The translations under genes were made by a program, and so were the position numbers. Shown here piece after piece: positions 1 to 13,800 of a DNA stretch of 64,000 bases. A model generated the notes under the pieces. That model saw only the letters and a list, made by a program, of their open reading frames with translations, was not told the origin of the DNA and did no database searches. Positions within the stretch are counted from its first letter, which is position 1. The number at the start of each line of letters is the position of its first letter. The stretch is from assembly GCA_002104945.1 (NCBI GenBank), contig MCFH01000001.1, positions 1,205,001-1,269,000 of the forward strand. The letters are read 5' to 3'. Origin of the DNA: Piromyces finnis (Eukaryota > Neocallimastigomycota > Neocallimastigomycetes > Neocallimastigales > Neocallimastigaceae).

Positions 1-271
1 TTTTTTTCTTTATTGATTTTTAATATTGTTACTACTATAATATATAAAAATAAAAAGATTTACCATTATATTTATCTACTATATATTTTACATATTACTA
101 ATAAAAATTGGAATTTACAATAAAAAGAAAAAAGGAAAAAAAAAAAAACAGAATAATAAATTTAAAAATTGGATATATTAAAACGATATTCTAAACTACT
201 GTAAAATTATATTAATATAAAATAAAATAAAAATTTTTCAATTTGATTGAAACAATAAAATATTATTTATA
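1..271. other. AT-rich intergenic start of window
   Basis: This stretch is AT-rich with short A and T runs and shows no coding signal. It lies downstream of the stop codon of the minus-strand membrane protein that follows and presumably holds its 3' untranslated region. Confidence 0.6.
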
Positions 272-1705
272 TCATATTGTTTGTTTATCAGAATCAGAAT
301 CATCTGAAGATCCACTGAAATCTAAATATAATTCTTCTTCTACCAACATATATTCATCTGTATTTAAGTCATGAATTTCTAATACACGATTAGTTGTTGG
401 ATCAATAATATATTCTTTATCATCAATTGTATAGGCGTAATAATTTTCATATTCCATTTCATCTTGATACATTTGATAAATTGAATGTGGATGAAGACTA
501 TTAACATCACTTTCTTCTAACTGAACTGGAACTGCTGGAACAAATGGTCTCTCCATAGATGGGAAAGTCTCTATAATAGCTGGATGATCATTGGTAGCTT
601 CAAAAAGTTGTTGAGTACGTATTCCTGTTCTTATAATATTAATGTTTGGATTGAGGAAACTATGACGTATGACAGAGGATCTACTATTTCTGTTTACAGA
701 TATAATTGATTTTGATTTTTCAGATAAGCTTCCTTCACTTTGAATTGACATACGATATTGAGCAATTGGAATTTCATTTTGAATTCCTTGTTCATCTTTG
801 TCAATAGTGATGGTTGGATTTTGATTATTCATTCCACCCTTTGCATTATAATATAACATGTTGCCTTCACTTTCACCTTCATAAATTAAAGAATTTACTA
901 AAGATATTCTTTTATTATTATAATCTGATGCTGTCATTAATGAAGGTGGATTTGATGAAGATGAATAATATTCTGAATTTTTTAGTGTTCTCATTTCTGA
1001 TTTTCTTTTTAATACTCTATAACTAGAAACAGCAACTAAACCAACACTAACAGCTCCTACTGCAATAATAAATGTAGTTCCATATGTATTGAAAGCATTA
1101 TCATTTCGTGAGCTTGAATTATTTCCCAAATCATTACTATTATCAATACTGTTTATTTTTCCGGAACTATCAATATTTTGTGAGTCAAAACTATTTATTG
1201 ATTCATTACTTTCACTTATATTATTTTCTTTAATACTAGTAGTACCTGTAGTTGTTTTATGTTCAATTTCATCTGTTTTAGTATTAATGAAATGTGTAGT
1301 AGGAGTTGTAACTACGGTAGTACTTTCTGTTTCGGTTACGGTTGTTGTTACTGTTGAAGTTGAAGTTAAAGTTGTTGTTGTTGTAGTTGAAGTTTCTTTA
1401 ACTTGAACTTTTGAAAAAACAGGTATTATTGGGTTTTCTTCATTACCATTAATTTCTTCAATTATAGTAGTTGAATTTCCTTTACTAATTTCTTCTGTTT
1501 TTGAAATAGTTATATTATTTGAAGTATCAATTGCATTATTAGTTACACTTTCAACATCAGTATTATTTAAACTATACTTTCTTATCCTTGGGAAAGTTAC
1601 ATCATTTTTTGATGCGCTTTCACCTCTTTGTCTTTTTGCATTTACTTCAAATATACATAATATTAAAAATAAAATAGCAGTAATTTTTACAAATGATTTA
1701 CACAT
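272..1705 (-). CDS. Ser/Thr-rich single-pass membrane protein with signal peptide
   Basis: A 477-residue protein from one uninterrupted exon. Residues 1 to about 23 form a classic signal peptide, a basic start followed by a hydrophobic core ending near VNA. Residues 24-205 are rich in Asn, Ser and Thr, with a dense Thr/Ser stretch around 105-136 and NxS/T sequons, as expected of an O- and N-glycosylated ectodomain. One hydrophobic helix at about 210-230 is followed by a basic stop-transfer (VLKRK). The last ~245 residues form an acidic, Ser- and Tyr-containing cytoplasmic tail ending in a cluster of Asp and Ser. The predicted layout, short glycosylated ectodomain plus one helix plus tail, resembles fungal cell-wall stress sensors of the Mid2/Wsc type, but I see no WSC cysteines and no sequence match I can name. 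Function is unassigned. Codon content is clearly higher in GC than the flanks, so the gene is probably real. Confidence 0.8.
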   Translation of the reverse strand: MCKSFVKITAILFLILCIFEVNAKRQRGESASKNDVTFPRIRKYSLNNTDVESVTNNAIDTSNNITISKTEEISKGNSTTIIEEINGNEENPIIPVFSKVQVKETSTTTTTTLTSTSTVTTTVTETESTTVVTTPTTHFINTKTDEIEHKTTTGTTSIKENNISESNESINSFDSQNIDSSGKINSIDNSNDLGNNSSSRNDNAFNTYGTTFIIAVGAVSVGLVAVSSYRVLKRKSEMRTLKNSEYYSSSSNPPSLMTASDYNNKRISLVNSLIYEGESEGNMLYYNAKGGMNNQNPTITIDKDEQGIQNEIPIAQYRMSIQSEGSLSEKSKSIISVNRNSRSSVIRHSFLNPNINIIRTGIRTQQLFEATNDHPAIIETFPSMERPFVPAVPVQLEESDVNSLHPHSIYQMYQDEMEYENYYAYTIDDKEYIIDPTTNRVLEIHDLNTDEYMLVEEELYLDFSGSSDDSDSDKQTI

Positions 1706-4700
1706 TGTTCAATTATATCGACATTAAATTTTCGGCTTCTATATATATTTAATATTATTAATATATATTTCATTTATTATATGTTAAAAATTTAATATAT
1801 TCATACTTACAAAATTTTATATAATATATGATGGATAAATAAATATGAGTAAATGAGTAAACGAATATATCAGAAAATTATTTCTTTATTTTGGTATCAA
1901 AGAATTTTTTCTTTGGAGATATTTTATATTTATATTTGAAATATTTTTATCTAAAGAAAATAACTATTCTTAAACATAAATAAAAACTATTATTCTCTTA
2001 TGTTATATAATAAAAATATCCCATATATTTTGAGTAGATTAATATTTTTTAATATTTATTATTTATTATTTTTATTATCTGTTATTGTTATTTCTTTGTT
2101 TTATTTTCTTATAATATTTTGGCAAAATATATATGTGAGAATTTCTTTTTGTTTTATTTGTTTTTTATTTTGATGTTTTCTTTTTTGTTAATTATATTTG
2201 AATTGCGTTACTATTTATATTTTCTAATAATTATGAATTTAATAATATATGATACTTTTTTTAATTTCGCATTAAAAAATCTATAAACAATAAATAAATT
2301 TTTTTTATATAAAAGGAATGTGTATCGAAAAAGAAAATACTTTTGTTTAAAGATTAATATAATCTTTTTTTTATAATTAAAAAAAATATATATGCATATA
2401 ATCTTTTTTAAACAATTATAAAACTTTCTTTTTTTATTGTTAAAAAATCATATAAAATAAATTACGTTTTAATATATAACATTTAAATATTAAAATATGA
2501 ACATTATTAAAAAATATTAATTAATAAAAATTTAAATTTTTTTTTTTTTTTTTAAATTTGTTTAAAAAAGTATTTCTTTTTATTTTGTTTATTTATTACT
2601 TTTTTTTTTTTTTTAAACTTTTCAAAGAAATAAATTAATAAAAGAAAAAGAAAAACTAGAAAAAAAAAATTTTTTTAAAAAAAGCAAACTACTTTTTATA
2701 AATATTTATATAAAAAAATATAAATATAAAAATTTCATTTTTTATATGAATTGATATTTTAAATAATATATGAAATATATGATAAATGATCATAAAATAA
2801 TTTTATATTACATAATATTTATTATATTCATTATATATTAAGATTTAATATATAATATATATAATATTATTGTTAATAACAAAAATATATTAAATAATAA
2901 GTATTATATACTAAATAATAAAAAAGAATGATTTGTTTCATATATTCAATATATATTCAATATATTAATTAATTGATAGTTTCATTTTTTTATTTATTAC
3001 TTATTAACATTTTAAAACTTTAATAATTATTAAAAAGTTAATATTTATATTAGAATTGAATATCTAATAAATTAAATTAATATATTAATAATTAATAAAA
3101 TGTTTTAAAATTTTAACTTTATAATTTTAAAAAAAATATTTTAAGGGACGACTTATAGATATATTATCATATATAAGTATATGTTGTTTTTTTAATCGTA
3201 CTACATTTAGTGATATATTAGATTTCACTCCCATCAATATTGTATACAAATAAAATTTTGTATTACATTACTTTTTAACTAATTGGATATCATTTTTACA
3301 TAAATAAAACTATTATATTTAATAAGAAATATATGGAAAATTGATTTAGTATCCTCAATTTAAAATTAGTATTTATATATATATAATATACTATTGGATC
3401 TTTCATTTATACTCTTTTTTAAAAAAAAATTATATTGTATAAACTCTATTTGCAATAATTAACATTAAAATATTATTTATTATAGGTCAACTCTAATATA
3501 TGAGTTTGTTAATATAAATGAATAGAATTGAATGGACCAAATATATATTAACACTATAAATAATTGATATAGTATTATAAGGATATTTAATGTTTCATAA
3601 TAGCTAAATAATTAAGTTTAATATAGCATAAATTATAGTATATAATAATATACTTTAGATAATATATTATTAAATTAAAAGTATTTTATTTTATATTATA
3701 TTATAAATTAAATCCAAATTTTAAAATTATACAAAATGAAAGATGATATTTTAAAGTTGAAAGAATTAATTATATTATGTGAAAATTTGAATTATAATAA
3801 TATATTATAATGTATTTTATAATAATTATATTGATATTGTACTACAATGCAAAATTAAATTTTTACTTGTTAAAATTATTAATATTAATATTTATATATC
3901 ATTATTATCATTATATAAATAAATAATAAAAATATAATATATTATTAAATATAATAAATAATAACATATATAATAAATTATAAATATTTATTTGATTTGA
4001 TTAATAAAAAAGAAAATGTAATATACAACTAAATTCCAATGTTTACTCTATTTTGAAAAGTGTTAATCTACCTTTAGTTATTTAGAGCGATTTTATCATG
4101 TTTGTAATTTGTTAATCTGAAAAAAAAGGAGCTTTATCATTTTATCTATGGATTGACACTAACATATTTTTGGATTATGTAATCCATCTTTTTTTTTTTA
4201 TGATAATATAATGCTATTAATTTATGCTATTAATTTGTATTTAATATTTGTGACAGTAACGAATAAAAATTAATCAATCCTATATTTGACAAAATTAGTC
4301 ATCATTCTTTTAGTAAACTAAAACAAAAAAAAAAAAAAAAGATGCACCGTAAAAAAAAGTTTTTAATGCATTAAAAATTAAAAATAATATAAATTTTGAT
4401 TTATATTATATTTTTTATTTATTTTGATTACATCTTAAAAACTTAATTTTTATAATAGTGATGTATAAAACATTACATTAAATAATGATGAAACAAATAA
4501 ACTTTTTATTTCCATTTCAAGTTATATTATACAAAATCAAATAAAGTTATTTAAATCATTCATTTTGGCTTTTAGCATTGATATAATAATCTATTCTATA
4601 TATAAAAGCAACACTTTCTAGAAATAATAAAATAAGAATTATATTAAATATATTTATATATACATTATTAAAATATTATGTCTTATTATTTGTATATACT

Positions 4701-7700
4701 GGATTACAAATTTACAAATGTATATGTAATAACATTTTTGAATAGTATATTAAAAATACATTAAATATCACTCTTGTAATAAGTAATAAATTTATTAATT
4801 ATTTGCGAAATTAAAAAGAGAAACAAATCTTAATTTAAATGCAACCAATAATATATGCATATTGGTAACGCTAAATATTAGATTGTACAACCAATAATAA
4901 TAAAATAAAATATTAAAAAGATTTACATTAAAAAAAAAAAACGCCGTTATTGATTTTATTTTGGGTTGTAGTAAATTTCCTTTTAATTTCATTTGTTAAA
5001 GTTTATTATAAATAAAAATCAACAATAACACAATTTTTACTCTTGTTTATAGTTTATAAAATACTTTAATTTTTTATATTTTAATAATAAGCACAAATAA
5101 AAAAAAAAGTTTAGGTTTTAAGGAGATTTCTATTTTTAGGTACAAGTAATAATTTAAAAAAGATTTTTAAATATAATTAAAAGTATACTTTACATTGACT
5201 TTTTAATCAAAGAAAAAATAAAATAGCCACTATAACTCTACGGAAAATAAATTAAACAAGTTTGTAAAAAAAAAAAAAAAAGGTAAATAAAAAAAATAAA
5301 ACTAAACTAATGTATAATAAATATAATAATGTTTACCACTTTAAAAAATTTTTTTTAATTTTTTTTTTGATAAACATTTTAATTTAAATTATAAAAATTT
5401 TTTATTTTTAATTTTAATACTTTCTATTACAAGAAATTTTTTGTTTTATATAATAAAATAATATGAAATAAAGTTATTTTAATTTATTTTAAAATTCCTC
5501 ACAAAAATTAAATTAAATCATTTAATCGTATTTAGTATTGTTAATAGTATTGATAAAACATATTTTGTGGATAATTCATTAGATATAATGCCCTACTTAA
5601 TTGGAACAATAAAAAAGAACACTTTGTAATATTGTAAGTATTAATTAATTAATTAAAAAAAAAAAGCTATTTAAGTAATGCTTTTATTAGTATAATTAAA
5701 AATCAATTTATAAAATATATTCTTGTTAAAGTAAATAATAAAAAAAAAAGTAATGATAATATTATTATAAAATCAAAATAGGGATAATCATAGTGTTACA
5801 ACTATTTTTTTTCAATTTATACTGTAATATGAAAACTATAAAGATTCAACCATAAATTACCTATTATTAATATTACTTTATTAAAGTATTAATAATGCAA
5901 AAAAAATTAAAATGATAAATTAAATTATTAATTAATATTTAAGTATTTAAACTGATAGATACTTTATATAAAACAATATTAAACTAATTTTAAAAAAATA
6001 AACATTTATATTGAATTAAAAATATAAAATATAAAATTAAAAATGAAATTTACAAAATAAAATATTATATTTAATTAGAATAAAAAAATAATGATAATAT
6101 TCTAATATAATAAAAAAAGAACAATTATAAATATATATCTTTCTCTATCAATAGACAAGTCTTCGTGACCTTTTAAAGGTACATATTCTTATTAAAAATA
6201 ATAAAACATAATTTCTTTTTATTTATTTACTGATTTATTCATCTATTCATTTATTTTTCATCAATAACTTTAATTTTGATTTAATAAACCTATTTTAGTA
6301 ATGATCTTTTATTTAATATAACAAACCAAACATTTAGTAAAATGCTAAACAAAAAACATGATGAATTAAGTGTTAAAGTTTTTATTAAATTAATTTTAAT
6401 TTATAATTCGGGATAAAAATATATATGAATTTGAACTTTATTACTAACTATTTATTCTAATACAATATTAATTTGATAAAAAGATGATCAGCTTTATTAA
6501 AATAAATTAAAAATGTTAATATTATTAATTTTAATTGCTGCTTTTTTTTTAAAAAACTTAGAATATTAAAATTTAATAATAATTAAAGTTTTATCATCAT
6601 TTCATAGTACTTAAAAGATCAAAATTAAATTTTTTTTAAAAAAAATTATAGGAATATATCGGAATGAATCCAATAATTTTTTTATTATTAAATAATCTTT
6701 TTTTAAAAAAATAATAAAATTAAAAAAAAAAAATTAATGACTATAGCCTTATAAGTAAAAAAAAAAAAAAAAAAATTAATTAAAAAATATTTATATATTC
6801 AATTTATAAATTGATATAATAAGATTTTATTATTTCTATTTATTTCATTAATTATATCAATATATTATTATATATTTTAATAATTTTATATTGTAATTAT
6901 TAATCCATTGTTGCCATTATGAACAGAGAATCTTTTTTTTACAAAGATTTTAAAATAAAATTATAATAATTATAATAAAAAAAAATAAATATTATTCATT
7001 TTCACATTTTCACTATGCTAATCAATGAAATCAATAAACTTGTAAAGTAAAAAAAAAACAGTTAATGATGATTAATTATTTAGAATAAAATAATAGTCAA
7101 AAAAAAATTATAAAAAAAATTATCTTTCATCTTTATGTTTCACTTAATCCCATTGAAATATCTATCATCTTAAAAAAATATATTACAGTATAATTCATGA
7201 TACTAAAATAAAATACATTTTAATTAGAAATATATACCTAATAATTCAATAGGTCACATTTTAATAATTAAAGAATATATATACATATAATTTAAATTTA
7301 AAACATAATATGGTAAAAGAAGAAGTATACCATTTTAAATAAAGTATATTATTAATTTATATTAAATCAAGTTTTTTTTTTAATTATTATTAAAAATAAT
7401 AATAAATAGTTTTATTATAAACAAATAGTTTAAAATGAGTGTGATTTATTATAATTGGAATTAATAAAAATAAATCATTTAAAAGGATTATGATATTATT
7501 ATTATTGTTGTTATTATTATTATTATTATTATTATAATGCTGATAATGATTAAAACTAGTAAGAAAAAAAAGGATTAAAAATGTTTATGGTAGCTTAATA
7601 ATACTAAATCAAATTTTAATACTTTTGAATTTTTTTATATTTTAAACGAATAAAATAATTCCATTTTAGGTCAACATTTAAATTTTAAAAATTAACAAAA

Positions 7701-8914
7701 TTATATTACTATGTTATCATTATTATTATTAAAAAAAAAAGCAGGTCCATTAAATAATGCTTATTTTCTAAAAATATTATAGGTAAAAAAAAATATTAAA
7801 AGGATGCATTTTTTTGCACAATAGTAATAAAATACTTATATACAATTTAAAAATATATAGTAGTAAAAATCCTTATGAATAAGGACAAATAATATATCAT
7901 AAAAATTTTTATCTCATGTCTTAATATCATAAACTTTATTATTTATAATTTTAAAAATATATAAATTAGTAACACCAATAGATTGTTTGTATTATTTAAT
8001 TTTATTTATTAAAATAAAAAAAAACACCTTTTTTATATGAATATTAAAAATATAAGGATATAAAACTTTAAATATTAATAAAATCAAAATTTTTAAATTT
8101 ATTATTTTTATAATAAATTAAATTCACAAATATTACAAAGAAATATATGATAATTTAATATAAATTAAAATTTTATAAAAAAAATAAAATAATTATTCCA
8201 AGTTGATAAATTTTTTTAATTAAATATTAACTTTATTTAATATAAAATAAGCAGTAATCTAATCAGATATTTATTATTTGATTTTTATGTAAAAAAAAAC
8301 CATACAAATTACTTAATAAATCTACAATAATATATTTAATAGTTTAATTTACTTTTGTTGTCATGATATATATAATATAAATTATATAAAATATAATAAT
8401 ACAATATAATATATTTTGAATAATTAACTTTTTTGTTAAAAAGTAATATCAAACCTTAAACCACATGAACATAATCATAATAATAATAGTAACGTTAATA
8501 GACCAACAAGAATATATATATATATATATATAATTTTAATTACATACTATTATTTTGTAATAATAAAAATTAGACATTATGGAATTATTACTAACAACAT
8601 ATTAACATACTATCATTATCAATTACCAATGAAGAAAAAACATATTTAAATTAATGCTTTATATGATATAACAAAAAAAAAAAAGTATATAATTTTATAT
8701 TTATATTTAAAGATTTAAACTATATTGTATTAATTCTTATATTTAATTGTTTAAATCACTTACTAACAAATCATTAAAATATATATTGCTTAAATCACAC
8801 TTAATAAATAATTCATACTTTTTTATTAACTATGACCAAAAAGAAAACTAGTGTTATTATGTTCATATTATAGTAACAATTGGTTTTACTACTAAATAGA
8901 ATTTATGTTGTATT

Positions 8915-8929
8915 ATTATTATTACTCTA

Positions 8930-8993
<64 letters not shown>

Positions 8994-9217
8994 TAATTAT
9001 TATTATTATTATTATTATTATGTTTATTATGTTTATTATTATTATGTTTATTATTATTATTATGTTTATTATGTTTATTATGTTTATTATTATTATGTTT
9101 ATTATTATTATTATGTTTATTATGTTTATTATGTTTATTATTATTATTATGTTTATTATGTTTATTATGTTTATTATTATTATGTTTATTATTATTATTA
9201 TGTTTATTATTGTTATG

Positions 9218-9249
<32 letters not shown>

Positions 9250-9255
9250 GTTTAC

Positions 9256-9300
<45 letters not shown>

Positions 9301-9340
9301 GTTTATGTTTATGTTTATGTTTATGTTTATGTTTATGTTT
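8915..9340. repeat. TTA / TTTATG compound microsatellite
   Basis: About 425 bp made almost only of TTA triplets with interspersed ATGTTTATT units. It ends in a pure run of the hexamer TTTATG at about 9300-9340. The absence of stop codons in several frames is a by-product of the repeat, so the Tyr-rich and Ile-rich translations are not evidence of a gene. Confidence 0.95.
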
Positions 9341-9449
9341 ATTATTATATAAGTACTATATTCATTTTATGTTTATGTTTATTATTATATAAGTACTATA
9401 TTCATTTTATGTTTATGTTTATTATTATATAAGTACTATATTCATTTTA
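9341..9449. repeat. 40-bp tandem minisatellite, about 2.7 copies
   Basis: Copies start at 9341, 9381 and 9421 and share the core attattatataagtactata followed by ttcattttatg. The first two are identical over 40 bp and the last is cut after about 29 bp. It directly abuts the TTTATG run, and each copy contains TTTATG units, so it probably grew out of that microsatellite. Confidence 0.9.
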
Positions 9450-10782
9450 AATAATAACTTTAAAATTTTTTTTCTATTATTATAGTTTATCATTAACAAG
9501 TCATACTATTAAATTTGTTTCAAATTAAGAATAAATGAATTATATAATAATAAATATAAAAATTTACATTATTATTATAATATTAATTTTATTTATAATA
9601 TATATTAATTTTAATCTATTTTTTATTAAAAAAAATGATATTTAGTCTATTTTCCTTAAAAATAAATTAAAAAAAATATAACCCTTAATTTAAAATATAT
9701 TAAAATATTAATGGATGGAGTACAAGCCATGTTTAAAAAAAAGATGATTTTTATGTAACAAAAGAATAAATTAAAAATAATTTATATTTAATTTAAGGAG
9801 ATGAGCTTTATATTTCAATGAATGGACCACTAACCTCAAATCAAAAATAAATTACATTACATCATAGACCTTTTAAAGTTATTTTTAGTAACAAGATCAT
9901 AATTCATTTTTTGCTTATTTCCTTAAGTTTTATAATTATTTTTATTATCATGATTTGTGATGTTAATTATAATAGCAAAAGGATGTAATTTTATTAGATT
10001 TTATTTATGTAAATATATGAAAATATTTATTAATTTTATATTTTTTTATACAAACCATATAATATTAATGTATATTTTCTTGAAATAACAATTTTGTTGC
10101 ACCAATATACTTTAGAGATTAAATGTACGATGTATGATTTGTTTAGATGTTAAGTTTTATGCATATATAAAAAACAATTGAAAACAAAATGCATAAATAT
10201 ATATATATTGCAACGGCAATACCTAATAGCTATTTAGAATTGACTTTTTTCCCCTTTCCCTTATATAACTTTCATATAATATGCCTTTTAGCGAATTATT
10301 CCTTTTGTAAAAAATTATATCATAACCCTTTATATTATTAAATCTAACCCAATAATAAAAATCTACATTTGTATATATATACAAAGTATATATGTATAAT
10401 GTATATAAAAAATCGGATTTTTATAAATAAATGAAAAATGATATAATAAAATATATTTGCATTATTTATTATAATTGAATATAATTATATATTTATTTAA
10501 TTATAAAAGTTGTTTTTTTTTTATTAATATCATTAAATGAATATTTTTATATATTTTGTATATGAAACAATTATTTTTCCTTTTTTATTTCTTATCTAAA
10601 ACAATCTTAATTTATACAAAAATTTTGTATTTTTTATGTTTCAAATTTCAAAAAAAGGAAAGAAAAAAATTACCAAAAAAAAAATTTTTTTTCAGCGTCA
10701 TATGAGACATTTCAAATAAAAATTTTGTTCTGTGGAAAGATAAATAAAAAAAGAAATTTTTATATTAAAATTAATTAGTATT

Positions 10783-10783
<1 letters not shown>

Positions 10784-10854
<71 letters not shown>

Positions 10855-10855
10855 T
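10784..10855. repeat. TTTA tetranucleotide microsatellite
   Basis: A nearly perfect run of about 18 TTTA units inside the gene desert. No gene is associated with it. Confidence 0.95.
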
Positions 10856-11764
10856 AATAAAATTATTATAATTTTATTTAATAAAGAGTAATTCATAGCA
10901 GAAAGGTTTATTGTATTACTTTAGCCTATTATTATTCAATAAATAAATAAAACTATATTACTGCATTATAGTATTATTAACTATTATTAACTATAGTTAA
11001 TTTATAATTAATTGTAATTTTTTATATTAAATTTAAAAAAATAAAGCTTTATATTAAGAATACTATAAAAATTTTTAAAGTTCTTTCTGTTAGTTACTTT
11101 TTTTTTTTAATTCGTAAATACTATTATTCTTTTTATTATAAAAAGCTTAAAAGTTTTACATATAGTATTATCTTTTAAAGATGTGATCCATTTAATTAAA
11201 AAAAAGTATAAAAATATTGATTTATTATTATTATTTTTAAAGTATAATTAAAACTATTTAATATTTGTTTTATTTCTCTTAACCTCACTTTATTTAAATA
11301 ATAATAATTAAGTTTACTGAACAATAAAAATAGTTATATTTAATTAATTATTTAGATCAATTATGAAAATATTTATTATTATTATTTTTACTATTGCGTG
11401 TTAATTAAAAGCCTAATAAATATACTTTACAGTTTTGGATGATATTCAAGTAAATAAAAGATATAAATTTTAGTAACAAAATTAGTATGAAAAAAAGTGG
11501 ATCTTTTATATTAATTAAAATATATAGTAACAAATATATATATATATTTTTGAATATTCTTTAATGTAAGGATTAAAGGCAGTAACAACAAAAACAATAG
11601 TGATTTAATATATATTTGTAAAAAGAAATAAAGTGGTAAAAAGAAAAAATATTTTTGGCAATTTTGTGTTTTATATATATATAATATAGTATAAGATTTA
11701 TAGACAGGATCAATATTAATAAAAACTTAGTATAATTTATTATTGAAATAATTAAAAAAAAAAA

Positions 11765-11902
11765 GATTTTATTTTTTTATAATAGTGGGGAAATATATAA
11801 ATAAAAAAAAGACTTTATTTTTCTATAATAGTGGGGAAATATATAAATAAAAAAAAGACTTTATTTTTCTATAATAGTGGGGAAATATATAAATAAAAAA
11901 AA
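11765..11902. repeat. 46-bp minisatellite, three copies
   Basis: Three direct copies of a 46-bp unit start at 11765, 11811 and 11857. Each contains the core ctataatagtggggaaatat followed by A-rich sequence; the first copy differs by two substitutions (gatttt for gacttt, ttataa for ctataa). The GGGG is conspicuous in this AT-rich region and is kept in all copies. Confidence 0.9.
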
Positions 11903-12237
11903 GAAAAGTCATGAAATTATAAATATTATTATTATCATTCTACAATATTTTTTAGCATTCTTTGTATATAATAATAATTTATATTTTTTTTTATTTAATA
12001 ATTTTAATTTTTTAATTATTCCTTTTATATATAATTTAATAATTAAAAAAAATTCTGTATTTTATAGACAAACTAAAATTAATTTTTATTAATAATATTA
12101 TACAGCAGCAATAATAAAAACAATAGTAAAAATAATACTTAGTTTTTGAGGATAAAAAAAACTTTTTACATTTTGTGTATGCATTAATAATTATTATTGT
12201 TACTATTATTATCATTAGTATTAGTAATAGTAGTCTT

Positions 12238-12268
<31 letters not shown>

Positions 12269-12542
12269 TATTTAAATTAATTTAATTTAAACAATTGTAG
12301 GTAAAAAAAAAAAAAGAAATTAAAAAATAATAAATATGTTTTTATTATTATTATGCTTATTATGCTTATTATTGTTGTTGTGTCTATTTTAAAAATAAAT
12401 AGTTCTTAATATTATCTTTATTCTAATTTTTTTTTACTATTGTTATAGGAAAATTTTTCTTTAATGAAAACTTTGTTTTAGATTTAGTTGTTTATGGGAT
12501 GTTTTAATATAAAAGTTTTAATTATTTTATTAAATACAATAT

Positions 12543-12544
<2 letters not shown>

Positions 12545-12580
<36 letters not shown>

Positions 12581-12582
12581 TT
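12545..12582. repeat. ATT microsatellite
   Basis: A run of about 12 ATT units in the gene desert. Confidence 0.9.
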
Positions 12583-12904
12583 ATAATTATAGTTTATAAA
12601 TCTCTTCAAGTTTTTAATTATAATGAATTGTACAAGTGTATTTTTTTTTTTTTGTATCTATAAAAATGAAAATTCACATGCTAATAAAAGGTGTGTAATT
12701 AAATATTTTATTAATTTATATTAATTATTAATTAGAATTATTAAAAATGGTTGAAAATACCTAATCATCCATTCGAAAGTATATTCTATACACATTCTAT
12801 ACAAATAATAATTATTATTCTTTTTTCTTTTTTCTTTCCCCATTTCAACCCAAAAAACTATTATTCCAAAAAAAACTATATCAATTTTTATGAATATTCA
12901 AAAT

Positions 12905-12929
12905 GTAATAATAATAATAATAATAATTA

Positions 12930-13011
<82 letters not shown>

Positions 13012-13013
13012 TA

Positions 13014-13050
<37 letters not shown>

Positions 13051-13053
13051 TAG

Positions 13054-13096
<43 letters not shown>

Positions 13097-13097
13097 G
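12905..13097. repeat. AAT / TTA microsatellite
   Basis: AAT triplets broken by single AATTAG variants, then switching to TTA triplets near 13077. The switch makes the tract a potential self-complementary hairpin. The poly-Ile open frame over it is an artefact of the repeat. Confidence 0.9.
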
Positions 13098-13800
13098 TAA
13101 TGCATATTTTTAAATTATTAAAAAATTATAAAATGGAATTAGAATTTATTTTTTTTTTTTTTGAAAAAAAAAAAAAAAAAAAAAAAAGACCATATAGTAT
13201 TTTTACATAGAAATAGAATCATTTTGAAATTATAATCAATGTTGATTAAATACAAGTTATACTAGTTTTGAAGTAATACTAATAAAAATAAAGAATATTA
13301 TACTAATATTTATAATGGTTCATTAATAATATATTTATTAAAATTGTATTTTTTATTAGTGCATTAATAAATTATAAAAAAATAAAAAAATTACAAATTA
13401 TATATAGGTGGTCATGGTTTTATTATATATATATAAATGACAATATTCTAAATAATAATATCATTATGATTCAAGAAAGAAAATATAAAATTTAAATCTA
13501 TCAATTAAATATATATATTGATATTGTTTTAAAATAATCAATTCACAGAGATACTATTATTATTTATAAAGTTAAAAATTGTAATTATAAAAAGAAAAAA
13601 GTGTATATGTTATCATTTAGTATATTTTATATTTTATTTTTAATTTTTATTTATTATTATTTTATGTTACTAGTTGTGATTCTAACGAGAAATATGATTA
13701 TTCTATTGTTTATAATGTTAGTATTGCTATTTATTAGGTTGTATATTATTATATTTTGTTTTGTTTTGTTTTTTTTAAATAGAAAAATTAAGAGTAGTGC

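Larger units (their letters stand above)
1706..13800. other. About 12 kb AT-rich gene desert
   Basis: I see no credible gene in these 12 kb on either strand. The open frames present (for example 4795-4992, 8905-9432, 11877-12092, 12890-13210, 13601-13852) have the composition of the background or are translations of simple repeats. The region holds many A and T homopolymers, TTA/AAT microsatellites and two minisatellites, which are listed separately. The 5' part (1706 to about 2100) presumably includes the promoter of the membrane protein at 272-1705. Confidence 0.75.

Noticed and set aside
5863-5896. AT-only imperfect inverted repeat of about 34 bp
   Set aside because: It is composed only of A/T-rich words with an interrupted stem, as expected by chance at this base composition.
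8905-9432. Open frame of 175 codons, nearly all Tyr, and overlapping Ile/Met- and Leu-rich frames
   Set aside because: These are translations of TTA and TTTATG repeats, which lack stop codons in several frames; there is no normal codon use.
12890-13210. Poly-Ile open frame of 106 codons
   Set aside because: It is an AAT microsatellite read in the ATA frame, followed by homopolymers.
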